NCBI GenBank assembly: GCA_001466705.2
Contig: LATX02000175.1
Coordinates: 781,986 to 845,985, forward strand
Direction: 5' to 3'
Length of the DNA stretch: 64,000 nt
Origin: Moniliophthora roreri
Lineage: Eukaryota > Basidiomycota > Agaricomycetes > Agaricales > Marasmiaceae
Part shown: piece after piece, positions 1-10,559 of the stretch
How positions within the stretch are numbered: the stretch's first letter is position 1
How the letters are laid out: every line of letters starts with the position of its first letter
Notes under the pieces: generated by a model
The model's database searches: none
Told to the model about the DNA's origin: nothing
What the model saw: only the letters and a program-made list of their open reading frames with translations
Position numbers and translations under genes: made by a program

Positions 1-865
1 TCTTGTAATTCAACTAGATAGCTATCCCACATAGCTTGTGCAATTTCATCTCTTTGTTGAAGTGATTGTTCAATCTCCTCCTCTGATACAATCATTGAGA
101 TTGTCAAGTCACTGCCTGCCTCTGGACCTGCAGCTAGATCATAAAAGTCTTCAATTGGATCCTAAATTGCTGCAAGTGTTTCAACAGGATCATATTCCAT
201 AATAAGGTTATGAATTGCCATCAATGCCAATGGGATTTTGACTTGAATGTCCATTGAGTACCTCACAGGCTGAATTAAAACACCCCATTTGGCCTTGAGG
301 ACACCAAAGATGCGCTCTACAACATTTTGGGCTTGAGCATGTCGAAGATTGAAGAGTTCTTTCCAGTTATTGGGTCTGAAATATTCTCAGCCAGATAGTC
401 ATATGAGAGCTGATAACCATACCTTAAATGACCTCTCTGCCACTCATTTAAATGGTAACACACACCATGATAAGGTACCATAAGGTTATCACATGTGCCA
501 AACTCTGCATCTGCTAAGTAGTACTTGCCCTCTGGAATATGGAGATCAGCAAGGCAAGACTGAGCATACATTGTTGCATCTGCTGATGCACCATCATACC
601 CAGTGACTGCATACTGTACTCGCATATCAAAGGAGCAACAGACCAAGCAGTTGTGAGAGATCTGACCCTTTCAATCTCATGCTAATTCCCACTCCTCTTT
701 AGATGGCCAGCAACAGATGTGTGTTCCGTCAACTGTCCCAATTGCATCCTTGAAGAATAGATACAGCTTTGGGTTATTCAGAATGTATGCAGGGATAGGA
801 GCATTGGCATCTGGCAAGCAGACATAGCAGTTGTAGAAATCTGGTTCTGTGAATGCATCAAGCAC
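1..865 (-). pseudogene. PIF/Harbinger DDE transposase remnant, runs off the left edge
   Basis: This minus-strand stretch encodes pieces of a Harbinger-type (HARBI1-like, DDE_Tnp_4) transposase, the nuclease that cuts and pastes a DNA transposon. All three catalytic regions are visible: GTVDGTHI near 745, YYLADAEFG near 520 and NVVERIFGVLKAKWG near 300, giving the D, D and E residues. The frame breaks near 660-680, where the first piece ends after SKEEWELA, and shifts again near 317-330. A TAG interrupts the tail near 162, probably from CAG. The 3' end continues beyond base 1. The partner Myb-like protein of Harbinger elements is not visible. The family is secure; the breaks make it inactive. 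Confidence 0.85.
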
Positions 866-1252
866 TTTATGGAAGTAGCTAGAGCTTGGCTAAGCATGAG
901 AAGTGAAGCACGTCAACTGGCTTCTTCTATGACCATCTCAGTCTACTTGTTGCAAGGGCAAAGGGCAAAGGGCATTCATCAATTATCTTCATGGGCAGTT
1001 CACAGCAAGGCAGTTCACAGCAAGGCAGACTGTAAAAAAAAAATGATGTATTGTAATGATTTATGTACTTAAAAGAGAGACCAATGGGCATTTTAAGCCA
1101 TGAAAAATCAGTCTTATACTTATCTTTGCCCAAATTTCAACCAGATGCACTCTGCAAGAGCTGAAATGAGGATGCTTGTTATTAATAAAGATGAGTCAAG
1201 TGAGTGTATGTGATCAGACCTCTCTTTTTTGTGCTGTTGAGAATGCCAAATT
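866..1252. other. AT-rich non-coding sequence, probably transposon-derived
   Basis: No gene could be supported. It lies upstream of the transposase remnant, is poor in CG dinucleotides, and carries a direct repeat of the 12-mer GGCAGTTCACAG near 994-1017. It may be the 5' part of the same decayed element. Confidence 0.4.
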
Positions 1253-2612
1253 CACTGCATGAAATGTCAGATTATTGCTGAGGAGAATGTGAGAAGAATC
1301 TGGTGATTCAGCCAACATTCTCACAAAATCCTCATGTGATTTCACCCTAGCATGATTTCAACAGGATCCATGTATCCTCCAAACATTCTCTCTATATTCC
1401 CTCCTATAAGGACCCATACTCAGACAATGTGCAGACTTGGAAAAGATTCCTATACTTGCTTCTTACTCTAACACATCATCATTGCCACTTTATCGATATC
1501 GTTGCCAACTCTCATATTGACATGAAGCCTCTGTAAAGACATCAGTCACCTTGATCTACTTGGACAGTGGTTAGTCCAGATGGTTTGGATAGAACGAAAA
1601 TGCTCAGGTGCATGTGCTATCTGCTGATTTTGTGAGCCCCACTGACCTCTACTTTCAGCACCCTATTTCAGACAGGATCTATGTGTTCATACTGAAAGTG
1701 TTCACCTTGCAAAGCATGCATCAAGTTAACGAAGGCAAAAATCATCTGTATGAAGCTGACAGGACCAAGGGCATCTTGGATAACAACTCTTAAGTGGGAT
1801 CTCTCTTATGAGTCCCTGGGCAGTTTCTGAATGATGACATTGAATCTGGTAAGTCTTATACATTATTTTCATATTGCAACTCATTAACCATCTTGTATTC
1901 AACAGGGCATCATAATCAGTCTCATATGAGCCAGCTCTGGTGAGTGTCCTAGATTAGGCTTTCATCCATCCATAAAGTCTGACAACAAGTACATTAAAAC
2001 AGAATTTCTCAGTGTTACATGTTTATCTTTGTGAGTATTCATGCACATTTCTGAACAAGTGTACTCATGAACTGTTCTATCACAGCCAAGTCTTCAACTC
2101 AGGTAACACCATGTTGTTCATGGTAAGTATCTACTACCGAGACCTGTTCAACAAGCTCAATGATCCTTGCAGTGTTCAATGGTTTCTGGCCACTGAATAC
2201 TCCCAAAAAACGGTACATGTCTGCTTAGCTGTGACCTTCAGTCAGCAACCATCTAGCTAGTGGCTCCTCCACCCCCTGTTTGACTGTCTTTGTCTAGATG
2301 ATTTGTATTTTATGTCCATAGTCCTTGTTCATAACATAGAATCAATTTCATTATCATCTGTGTCCTATAAAGAGCAGAGAAAGGAAAATGAGGCTGGTAC
2401 TGGGAGGGGATGGTAGGACTAGTCAGATTATACCCTGAGAGAATGTTGTGAGAAACTGTATCGGAATGTCAGTGAAACATTGGCGGAACAATGAAATTCT
2501 CCAGACATTCGCATTTGGGGTGATCTTGGTAGGTTTTCAAGAGAATGTCGGTTGGATCATAACATTCTTCCCACATTCTCCTGAGCGATAACCTGACGTT
2601 TCACGCAGTGGG
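1253..2612. repeat. Inverted-repeat element with about 75 bp similar ends
   Basis: The sequence from about 1253 to 1330 matches, in reverse complement, that from about 2535 to 2612. Both arms share the order CACTGC.TGAAA.GTCAG, then GAGAATGTG.GAAGAAT, then CAACATTCTC or CGACATTCTC. The right arm keeps CG dinucleotides where the left arm has CA or TG, as expected when methylated cytosines deaminate. Diverged relatives of the same arm occur near 33580-33700 and 38335-38491. The interior has no recognisable protein. I infer a non-autonomous DNA transposon; no target duplication was identified. Confidence 0.5.
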
Positions 2613-2641
2613 GCGCTACCCCCCCACTTTTTCCGCATCAG

Positions 2642-2732
2642 AGCCCAGACTGCCACGGAAGGTATCACGAGACTAGAGTTTTCGTCGGTTTGGTATGATA
2701 CCTCTGGCAGAATTCGGCAGTTTTCTGGGCTT
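2642..2732. repeat. Fold-back hairpin about 90 nt long
   Basis: AGCCCAGA and GGTATCA on the left arm pair with TGATACC and TCTGGGCT on the right arm, in the correct nested order with unequal spacers. The transcript could form a long imperfect hairpin. It may be a tiny transposon remnant or a small-RNA precursor; expression is unknown. Confidence 0.35.
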
Positions 2733-2850
2733 CCGGGATGAGACATACAAGGCAAATTTGGCTAAGAAATCGGTGATTTGGCTTGATACATCAGCCTAAA
2801 AATTCCTCAAATTCGGATGAGGGCACTCGGGGAATATCAGGGGCGTGTCA

Positions 2851-2868
2851 TACTGTATATATACAGTA
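2851..2868. repeat. Perfect 18 bp AT palindrome
   Basis: TACTGTATATATACAGTA reads the same on both strands. Partly matching GGGG/CCCC flanks extend it to an imperfect hairpin of about 40 bp. It lies at the border between decayed transposon sequence and the first gene. Confidence 0.5.
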
Positions 2869-3141
2869 TATGACCCCCAGATTTCACTTCGTAGCGTCAA
2901 ATTAGAAGCTAGGTCAAAGGTCAGGTGCGGACACACCGGTTTATCCGGTGAGCGTCCTAGCAATGTGCTTGCGCGATGCGGTAGACTTACTGGGATACGG
3001 AAAAGGACCGACAACAGCACTCAAATGTGAAACGGATGACAAATATGCTTGGAATTTCCGCAAAGAGCCAGACATCAATATAGTCGAATCGATGTATCTG
3101 GACAACCTTATCCACCACAGACTACTGCTGGTCGCAGCTGG

Positions 3142-4620
3142 CTATTCCCCCTTCAAGATTCGACGCAAGATCGGCGCAGTTGCCTTTCTCGTAGCATGCG
3201 CATTGCCTTGCTTGTAGATCCTAACCATGATGTTACTCGGGGATGCATGGGCGTCATCTCCATTGGACAGCTGACTATCGGTAGACGAGGGAGGAAGGGT
3301 ATATCGTTTGAATTTCTTGTGCTTCTTGACACTCAGCACCTCGCTGGCTTCTATTCCAGCAAAAATGTGGCGAGCCAGGATACGCGCGCTTGTGATGGAT
3401 GTCTCTGACGAAGGTCCGGAAGACGAGAAGTAATCCCCTCTTATCAGCCATGCCATTTCTCGCTTGCTCTTTGGCTTTCCTCCCTTCTTCCTCTCCTTCT
3501 GGTAATGAGTTAAAATGCCCAGAATTGCCAGGCCTCGTTTCTCCATAAACTCTCGTCCATCCGTTAAAATTGTGGTAATATCACCATCATTTGAATGAAG
3601 CCCGGCACCAACCCAGGCGGATAACTCGACTGGAACGGTAGACAAGCCCGCTTTCAATGTAATTTTGTCACCCCCAAGTTCCACATCGAACGTGTATTCC
3701 TTGTAGTCCCTTTTCAGCAGCTCTGGCGCGCTCAAGTGAGAGACGTCAGACTTTTTGGCAGACAAAGTGCTCATGAGGGTCTTCAAAGGTGGTGATTTTC
3801 GTAGCAATTGCGCTAGGGACGTTCCATTGGATTCGGGTTGTGGCAAAGATCGGAGGCTTGCCCAAGAAGTCGTGTACACATCAGAAGCTGCGAGCCCTGA
3901 TGCCATGGATTGAATGTCCTCTGAGGTAACTTCTTCTGGATACGCTACGTGTGGCATCAACAACGCGGCAGCATGCACATCGATGTCTGTAGCCTTTCCA
4001 CCTTCCGAGGTGGCCTTGAGAGACGTATCGACGAGGATGGCGCTGAGAAGTAGAGTCGCAACTTCGGGAGGAATAGATGGAGGTGTTGAATTGGAATCAT
4101 GAAGTGTACCACTGAATATGAATGCAGCAACCTGTGAAGCACAACTGCCAGTAGGCACGATGGTTCGTGGATTCGCGGTCTCGGTGTACAGTCCTTCGTC
4201 TTCATGATGATCGATGACGGCGACGACTCGTGGTTTCTCCTCTCCGTCTCCTTGAGCATACTCTGGGGCCAGTCGGTTGTGATCCACTAATGCAAAATTG
4301 GTCTGATTCCATTTGCCCTCTGGAACGTCCGATAACAGAAAGAGTTGGTTCTGTGGTTCTGTTACACCTGCCAGAGACAGTGCATATATGTTTTCCGCGC
4401 GTAACTTGAGATCATCTGGGTGTATTCGGATGAAAGGAATGGTAGGTTTGTTCATATGATGAGTTTGGTGGTATGCGTAGGCGATGGCGCAGGCGATAGT
4501 GTCGAGGTCGCCCGACTCATTCCCCATAACGACTGTCCAGTCATTCTTTGAGGCTTTGAGTGCTGAGAGGTAGTGCTGCTTGCTGGCGACGAGGAAATCG
4601 GCAAGAATTCGTCTCGACAT
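3142..4620 (-). CDS. PPX1: Exopolyphosphatase (DHH/DHHA2 family)
   Basis: This intronless 492-residue protein is the fungal cytosolic exopolyphosphatase, which removes terminal phosphates from inorganic polyphosphate. The DHH metal-binding core is clear: GNESGDLDTIACAIAYAYH near residue 34, LVDHNRL near 110 and VAVIDHHEDE near 132. A DHHA2 domain fills the C-terminal half, with FMEKRGLAILGILTHYQKER near residue 360. Yeast Ppx1 is about 397 residues, so this protein is longer, mainly through a low-complexity C-terminal stretch. The ATG at 4620 lies 54 bp from the start of divergently transcribed EMC2. PRUNE-type phosphatases share the fold, but the length and DHHA2 domain favour PPX1. Confidence 0.9.
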   Translation of the reverse strand: MSRRILADFLVASKQHYLSALKASKNDWTVVMGNESGDLDTIACAIAYAYHQTHHMNKPTIPFIRIHPDDLKLRAENIYALSLAGVTEPQNQLFLLSDVPEGKWNQTNFALVDHNRLAPEYAQGDGEEKPRVVAVIDHHEDEGLYTETANPRTIVPTGSCASQVAAFIFSGTLHDSNSTPPSIPPEVATLLLSAILVDTSLKATSEGGKATDIDVHAAALLMPHVAYPEEVTSEDIQSMASGLAASDVYTTSWASLRSLPQPESNGTSLAQLLRKSPPLKTLMSTLSAKKSDVSHLSAPELLKRDYKEYTFDVELGGDKITLKAGLSTVPVELSAWVGAGLHSNDGDITTILTDGREFMEKRGLAILGILTHYQKERKKGGKPKSKREMAWLIRGDYFSSSGPSSETSITSARILARHIFAGIEASEVLSVKKHKKFKRYTLPPSSTDSQLSNGDDAHASPSNIMVRIYKQGNAHATRKATAPILRRILKGE

Positions 4621-4674
4621 TGCGGCAGTCGATGTTCAAGGTTATGTAATTACTTTTCCTCGCCATCAACCGCG

Positions 4675-5863
4675 ATGAGCTCACTACCGGAAGCACTCAA
4701 GACGTTAGCTGAATACCGGACTCACAATACCAGGGCTTCACAGGATATATTAGAAAAGGGTGCAACCATTCTCAAGTCTGGCAATGCCAACTCGAAGCTA
4801 GGCGATGAAGGTGCTTCTCAATTATACCTCAGAATTCCCGGCCACGTATTCATAACTCAGAACAGTTTGGCCGTTCTTGGAACAACTATTCCTTGCCGCT
4901 ATAGATGTTGGGAAGTTGGACGTAGCTGATGTACGCTTCCTTCCTATGACTTATACTAGGACTGACGCGTATCTCTTCGTAGGAATGCTTACACCTTTTA
5001 TCCGACAAGTTCCCCGGTTCGCCGCGCGTTGACGTTCTTGCTGGTATTCGAATAGAAGCTTCAGAACCTGCAGAATTTGCTCTCAAGTTTTACGATGATA
5101 TATTGAACGAGGATTCGGCCAATGCTGTGAGTGTCGCCTGGACGCTATCACTAAAACTGACATTCGTTTCCACGTTATTATACAGGCTATCTGGAAACGT
5201 CGTATCTCTGTCTTAAGGCGTACTGGGAAAGTCGAAAAGTCCGTAGAGGAGCTCAAGGAGTATCTGGATACTTTCTACAACGACCTTGAAGCTTGGCTTG
5301 AACTGGCAGATATAGATTCTTCGTGCAACCAGTCAGTCCCGACCGTTCCGACCGTTGTCCACTGACCATTTTGACATTGAATTATGACCAGATACACTTC
5401 CGCTTTATCATCACTTTCTCATGTGCTACTCCTTGCGCCCCAAAACCCCTTTTACATACTCCAGTTCGCCGAGACAGCTTATACAGCTAACGATATCCCG
5501 CTGGCCTTCAAAATGTTCCTGGTATGCATCGAGACAGCTGAGAGAGACATCGAGCCTAAAGGCAGAAGCACTGAAGAGGACTCGAATGATATCGCATCGG
5601 GTATTGTCACCCGAGCGTGGTATGGCGTGAAATTGGTACGCTTTCTTCCGATCTGTCTTATTTTTCAGACTAATTCCACATGACTGCAGTGTACACGCAT
5701 CTTACGTTCCTCCCATAACCCTTCCTCACAGTCCGAGACTGCTATACCGAATAGGAAGAGACTTGATCTCATGGATCAACTTGCGACTGAAAGAATACTG
5801 ACGGCTTATTCGGTGGGAGATGGAAAGGGAAAGCAGGATGTCAGGGCATGGCTCGAAAGTTAG
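4675..5863 (+). CDS. EMC2: ER membrane protein complex subunit 2 (TPR protein)
   Basis: EMC2 is the cytosolic TPR scaffold of the ER membrane complex, which inserts tail-anchored and multipass proteins. Six exons (4675-4810, 4866-4930, 4983-5126, 5186-5331, 5392-5635, 5690-5863) join to 302 residues with frame preserved. Family hallmarks are VWPFLEQLFLAAIDVGKLDVADE, then LSDKFPGSPRVDVLAGIRIEA, the helical repeat AIWKRRISVLRRTGKVEKSV and a C-terminal TPR with QFAETAYTANDIPLAFKMF. Intron 1 has two nearby acceptors (AG at 4859-4860 and 4864-4865); only the second keeps frame. The gene shares a very short upstream region with PPX1. Confidence 0.92.
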
Positions 5864-6032
5864 AGAATGACAATTGTATTCTTCTTTAAATCATACGTGT
5901 TCCTTGGGGTCTAGGGGACATTCTTCAATTTCAGATTCAAATATATAATCGCGCGCTGAGATGCCAATAAATCAGCCTCAGCTACTTGCATCCAGGACTC
6001 TGACTCTTGTCTGTTTAAAAGGGCCGTCAGTG
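5864..6032. other. Convergent intergenic spacer
   Basis: This short 3'-to-3' spacer lies between EMC2 and the cyclotransferase gene. No coding or RNA signal was seen. Confidence 0.5.
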
Positions 6033-7353
6033 TCATTCCCAGGTCACTTGCGAAACCAATACCTCTAAAGCGTACAGATGCGAATCATGAGATTCTGGTG
6101 CCAACTTGCGTACCGCTCGAACGAGGTTGTACAAGTATTCCTGGGCGATGATTGTAAGCCCAACACATGGATGCAGTAAGGACTACTCGCCTTGTTAGGA
6201 CCTGAAGGACCGACTGATTCCCATATCTTACGGGCTAGCGCATCAAGAGGTTCTGAGCCAACTACAGAATGGTACACGTTGAGCAGGTAATTCAGTTCAA
6301 GACGCCATGTACCCACTAAAAGAAGGGTTATCGTTCCGCCCTACGTAACACTTCGCTCACAGAGAAAGTTATCACCGGATTCTTTCGCACGTAAAAGTAT
6401 AATAGCTCACATAGACCTGCGATTGAGAAAAAGTCAGCGTTAAAAGATTCACTATAGGAAGTAGTAAAAAGCTATACAAACCCCATGAAGCAACACCGTT
6501 TCCTGTCCCGTCTGTTCGTTGACACCGTACACATCGAGCGTTTCCATCGTGTATCCGTCCTACTTCTCGTAATGAAAAGCTTTTGAGAGATGGGTCTCCG
6601 CGGTACTGACCTTCTCCCGATAATCTGTAATGCAGAGAACCGATTAGAATAAGAAGACGTTTATGAACTAAGTGCTACGCTGCACAGCAGTAAAATTATG
6701 TAGCAGCTCTTTGTGTCAGCATACCTAGATAATCCCTCACTTCAGCTTCATACACCGGGTCAATCGTATATGCTATGCCTTCGAATCATTAATCTTGACA
6801 CCAGTCAGGACGGCGCATAAACAGTCGTCTTACCCCATACTACGTCTTCGTCGGGGAACGGATCCTACAGCGCGAAAGGAAGATCAGTTCTGCCTTGGAA
6901 ATAGAAACCAATAGACGCACCGAATCCGAAAACGCATCCCAATCCTCTTTATGTATCAGTGTAACAACCCTTCCTGGATTCTGGCTACGATGAGAAGGAG
7001 AGTACGCTTCAGCGGTATCTAAGATCGATCTGACCTCTGGAGTACCTCGATGGTCATGGGACTTTTGTGCAAAACGGCGAACGTAGCCTCTAAGAAAGCC
7101 AGGGACTATCAAGGATTTAGCCAGATGGTCAAGTATTTCATATTTCAGAAACCTTGGGCAACAACATGAGGTGGAGGCTGCAGTTTTTGAAGGTTTGCAT
7201 GTCTTTCATGAGCAGAGGGTCTTTGGAATGCGGTATGGTTGGCTTCCAGGATTTAGAACTCACTTTGAAGATGAGCGATCCGTATCCGAATACGATGAAC
7301 GGGGGCTTGCTTTCGGTTTCAGCGGTTGAAGGGAGATCCCATGAATGAGACAT
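6033..7353 (-). CDS. ChaC-type glutathione-specific gamma-glutamylcyclotransferase
   Basis: The enzyme splits glutathione into 5-oxoproline and Cys-Gly in the cytosol. Eleven small exons from 7353 to 6033 sum to 636 nt, giving 211 residues with all phases closing. The ligand-binding signature FIVFGYGSLIFK lies near residue 20. It is followed by PPPHVVAQVPGFLRGYVRRF, SHDHRGTPENPGRVVTLI, VVWGIAYTIDP and DYREKDGYTMETLDVY. The last intron (6190-6141) uses a GC donor: AAG then GCGAGT, with a CAG acceptor. The exon around 6317-6350 is short and its acceptor is the least certain boundary. DUG1 at 60.9 kb would process the Cys-Gly product. Confidence 0.9.
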
Positions 7354-7560
7354 TGAGCAGAGTAGAGTATGCGATCGTGATGGTGAAGGTAAGAAAGGAA
7401 TGTCAGCCGCTCAAATTCGCGAAATTGCATCATTCAGACGCCTTGCAAGTGTATACAACACAGATGGTCAATTACTGATCTGGCTACGCGAATGTACAAG
7501 TTTACTACGCCTAATCCGTGAACTTTGGTATCATAAAGAAAGGAATCAAGCCTCGAGCAA

Positions 7561-8271
7561 TCAAACATGGGATGGCGTGGGAGTCGGTGGTCGTGAACGT
7601 GATATCATGGATCCATCTAGACAGCAAACGGCTACACCTTCACCGGACGAATCGATACTTGAAAGCGATTCACTTGCAGAATCCAACGAAGATGAACTTG
7701 TAGTCCGAGAGGTACTCAAGCGAAAGACAGATCCTATTTCCTCCTGACACTTCTTTCGTACCAACCCGCCCTTTGTGTTCTCGCCAGCGCCATTACTTTG
7801 TCTAACCGTCTGGGGTTCGCTAAGCCAATTATCCACCAGAGTAGAGGGGAGAGGACTGGGAACGTCGCTACGAACGAAAGCGTAGGTGATTGTAGGAGAG
7901 GAAAAGTCGGACAGGCAAAAAGGACTTCCGTGGACGAGATAAAGCGTATCGTATGAATAAGTGGCTCTTCGGGGAGGTGTCTGGGGAAAGGGAGAGTCGG
8001 CTAGTGACTGGTCTGCGACAAGATGTTCGAAGTCAAAGGAATCGTCTGCATTTCCATTCGTCGTATCGTTCTGGAATGCCATTAGATTCTTCTTGAAAAC
8101 GGGGGTCGAGCTACGCACTATTCCCAGACTGGCAGGTGTTTCAAGGGTCTTCGAGCGGCCTGTGGGTTTTCGACGAGGCTTTATAGCTACGGCAAGCAGT
8201 ACGAGTTTAGCTGAAATGCCTTCATTCTCAATGCCGATACATACGCGTAGCAACTGGTGATATCCAGTCAT
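7561..8271 (-). CDS. Hypothetical protein, Ser/Thr/Pro-rich
   Basis: This open frame has no family I recognise. Read from the ATG at 8271 (MTGYHQLL) it gives about 236 residues. It has a basic segment (KPRRKPTGRSK), a middle with an acidic stretch, and a serine-rich tail. The frame stays open upstream to 8481, but that would overlap the divergent AP-1 sigma start at 8474; the 8271 start leaves a 202 bp shared promoter. Introns cannot be excluded. Coding status rests only on the long open frame and the lack of a better alternative. Confidence 0.4.
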   Translation of the reverse strand: MTGYHQLLRVCIGIENEGISAKLVLLAVAIKPRRKPTGRSKTLETPASLGIVRSSTPVFKKNLMAFQNDTTNGNADDSFDFEHLVADQSLADSPFPQTPPRRATYSYDTLYLVHGSPFCLSDFSSPTITYAFVRSDVPSPLPSTLVDNWLSEPQTVRQSNGAGENTKGGLVRKKCQEEIGSVFRLSTSRTTSSSSLDSASESLSSIDSSGEGVAVCCLDGSMISRSRPPTPTPSHV

Positions 8272-8473
8272 TCTCGTCGTCTTGCAAGATCCTGCTACGC
8301 TTACTCTTGAGGACAGTAGAGTTTCGTTTAGCCATGTTGAGCTGAAAAATAGTAGTGGAGTAATGCTCTGAGAGGCAAGCTTCAATAAGAAAAGAGTGTA
8401 TGAGCTGAATAGAAATGTCAATGATGGTGGTAGAAAGTCAAGTCGTGTTTCTCGTTTAGCGCCGAGCAGCACC

Positions 8474-9291
8474 ATGATCAACTACATCCTCCTCGTCTCT
8501 CGACAAGGTTCGTTTTCTCTTTATTCTACGGTCTTCAAGACCTATAATATGTCCCATATTTTTTTACAGGAAAAGTCCGTCTATCGAAATGGTTCACCAC
8601 AATGGCCCCAAAGACAAAGGCAAAGATCGTCAAGGATGTGACACAGCTGGTACTTGCTCGCCGAACGAGAATGTGTAACTTCTTGGAATACAAAGGTGAG
8701 TTTCTAGTCAACTTTGTGCTGGTTGATAGTTGAGTTCCTTCTTCATTAGATACCAAAGTTGTATATCGCCGCTACGCATCCCTCTTCTTCATCTGTGGCA
8801 TAGGTTCTGCAGATAACGAGCTGGTTACATTGGAGATAATACACCGATATGTGGAGGTTTTGGATCGGTACTTCGGAAACGTATGTGCTCCGCTCATGGC
8901 TTTCGTGTTCAGTACTGAAAGTACTGTATCAGGTATGCGAGTTGGATCTGTGAGCTTTGTTGCTACAAGACCGATAGCATCCTAATCAATGACCAAACCT
9001 TCCCTCACGCCAGGATATTCAACTTCCAAAAAGCTTACGCTGTAGGCATTCCATCCACCTGTGTCTCTGTGAGGCAACCGGCTAACATTTACATAGATCC
9101 TGGATGAATTGATCATAGCAGGTGAACTGCAAGAGTCATCGAAGAAGTCGGTTCTCCGAGTGGTACGTTCTACTCTGTCTTGCTGACACACCATCTTACG
9201 GTTCCGGCCACAGGTGACTCAGTCTGACGGTGTAGAGGAGCAGGAAAAGTCGGACGATATGATGGCTCGACTAGGTTCCAGGAATGGTTGA
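8474..9291 (+). CDS. APS1: AP-1 clathrin adaptor complex small (sigma) subunit
   Basis: This is the small chain of the clathrin adaptor that sorts cargo at the trans-Golgi network and endosomes. Seven exons (8474-8507, 8570-8695, 8750-8880, 8933-8949, 9014-9041, 9097-9162, 9214-9291) give exactly 159 residues, the usual sigma length. The longin-fold sequence starts [20 protein letters not shown]. It continues with [46 protein letters not shown] and [19 protein letters not shown]. The 17-nt exon 4 is required to keep the frame. The LIFNF and ELQESSKK segments fit AP-1 better than AP-2 or AP-3. Confidence 0.95.
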
Positions 9292-9587
9292 AGTGTGCTC
9301 TGTATCGTAGATTTTCCAACATCGTGTATTAGGTCGCAATAATCTTGTTCTCGGTCACACATGAAAAGGCTCAGTGAGTGGAATCGCATAGCATGAGGTG
9401 TCATAAGATAGAGTGGATTGGCATATGTATAATGGTGCATGTAATGTACGCCGTACTAGTCAGAGCATGAAGGACAAGTGAATGATCCAATCCAACACCC
9501 AATCAACCCAGAACCCCACCTGGGCGACATCCCATCTGTTCATTAGACAGTGGGTCCTAATGATACATAAACAACCAATCTGGACGA

Positions 9588-10153
9588 TTACTTTTCGGGG
9601 TTGGCGTTCCTAAAGAGAAAAGAAAAAGCGAGTTAGCAATCATGTAAAGTGGGAGTAGTGGTAGGGAGAAGGGGGAGATCAGATAGGAGCGAAAGACGTT
9701 AGATGAATGTTTTTCAACACGATAGTTTCAGTGTGAACTATGCATGATTTCGGTTTATCATCAGCTGAAAGATGAGCCATTGGTATTGTCAAAGGGAAAG
9801 GTAATTCCGTTGAGAAAAGGCCCGATTCTTTTGGAGGCTGCGGGTGGTGCTGATACCAGAGACCGAAAACTCACATTTTTCTCTTGCCTCCAGGAAGGGT
9901 TGTCACATTGACAAAGCTATAGGAGCAATCCAGTCAGAACCTTTTAAATACTTCGAGAGAGATGGGTCTACGCACCGACGGTTGTACAAAATACGCTTCT
10001 TGGCTCTGCCCTTGGGCGTCTTCTTCTTTTCCTGTGCGTCGACCTTGGGGGTTTGAGATTTAACCTTGCCAGCACGGGCGAGGGAGCCGTGAACTAGAGA
10101 ACAGATGAGACCGACGTTTTCATGAGGTCTGCGGGACGAATACCTTTGCCCAT
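9588..10153 (-). CDS. RPS30: Small ribosomal subunit protein eS30
   Basis: Four exons (10144-10153, 9976-10093, 9875-9916, 9588-9609) encode a 63-residue basic protein that matches eS30 throughout: [20 protein letters not shown], then [20 protein letters not shown], then [14 protein letters not shown]. The protein sits in the 40S subunit near the decoding site. There is no N-terminal ubiquitin-like (FUBI) fusion of the animal type. The first exon is only 10 nt and the last 22 nt, so automated gene callers could easily miss this gene. Confidence 0.95.
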
Positions 10154-10559
10154 ATTTTCTTGACGATGAAGAAGTCGCTGACGAGTTTCTCCCTTTCCTT
10201 AGTCAACGAAAAACTGTATAGTTTGCTTAGTAACAAGGTTTCGGCTCAACCGGCATTGCGCGGATATTTCCGAGCCAGCACAAGCGTGCAGCTCGAGGCG
10301 GGTTCAGGACGTGATTACTGCCGTTTCCTGCTCTCATCATCAGGTAAATCAAGAACCATGGCAAGTATACACCAGCATACACATGCCTTCCCTTTCAATG
10401 CAGTGACAGAGACAAGCACAATGAGCCCATCAGCTACTAGTCTCCCCCAGGCAGACTCATACCTCTCTTCGCCCTTTTGCAATGAGTACTTTTTGTGATC
10501 AGGGCTCGAGACAGTCATCCAAGCCTCATAGCATTTTTTTGGGACTACGTATGTTAACC
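10154..10559. other. Intergenic region upstream of eS30
   Basis: No gene is supported. The plus-strand open frames here have no family resemblance. The part nearest 10153 should hold the eS30 promoter. Confidence 0.4.

Noticed and set aside
2537..3408. Multiple short overlapping open frames before PPX1
   Set aside because: No family resemblance; they overlap hairpins and the antisense strand of PPX1.
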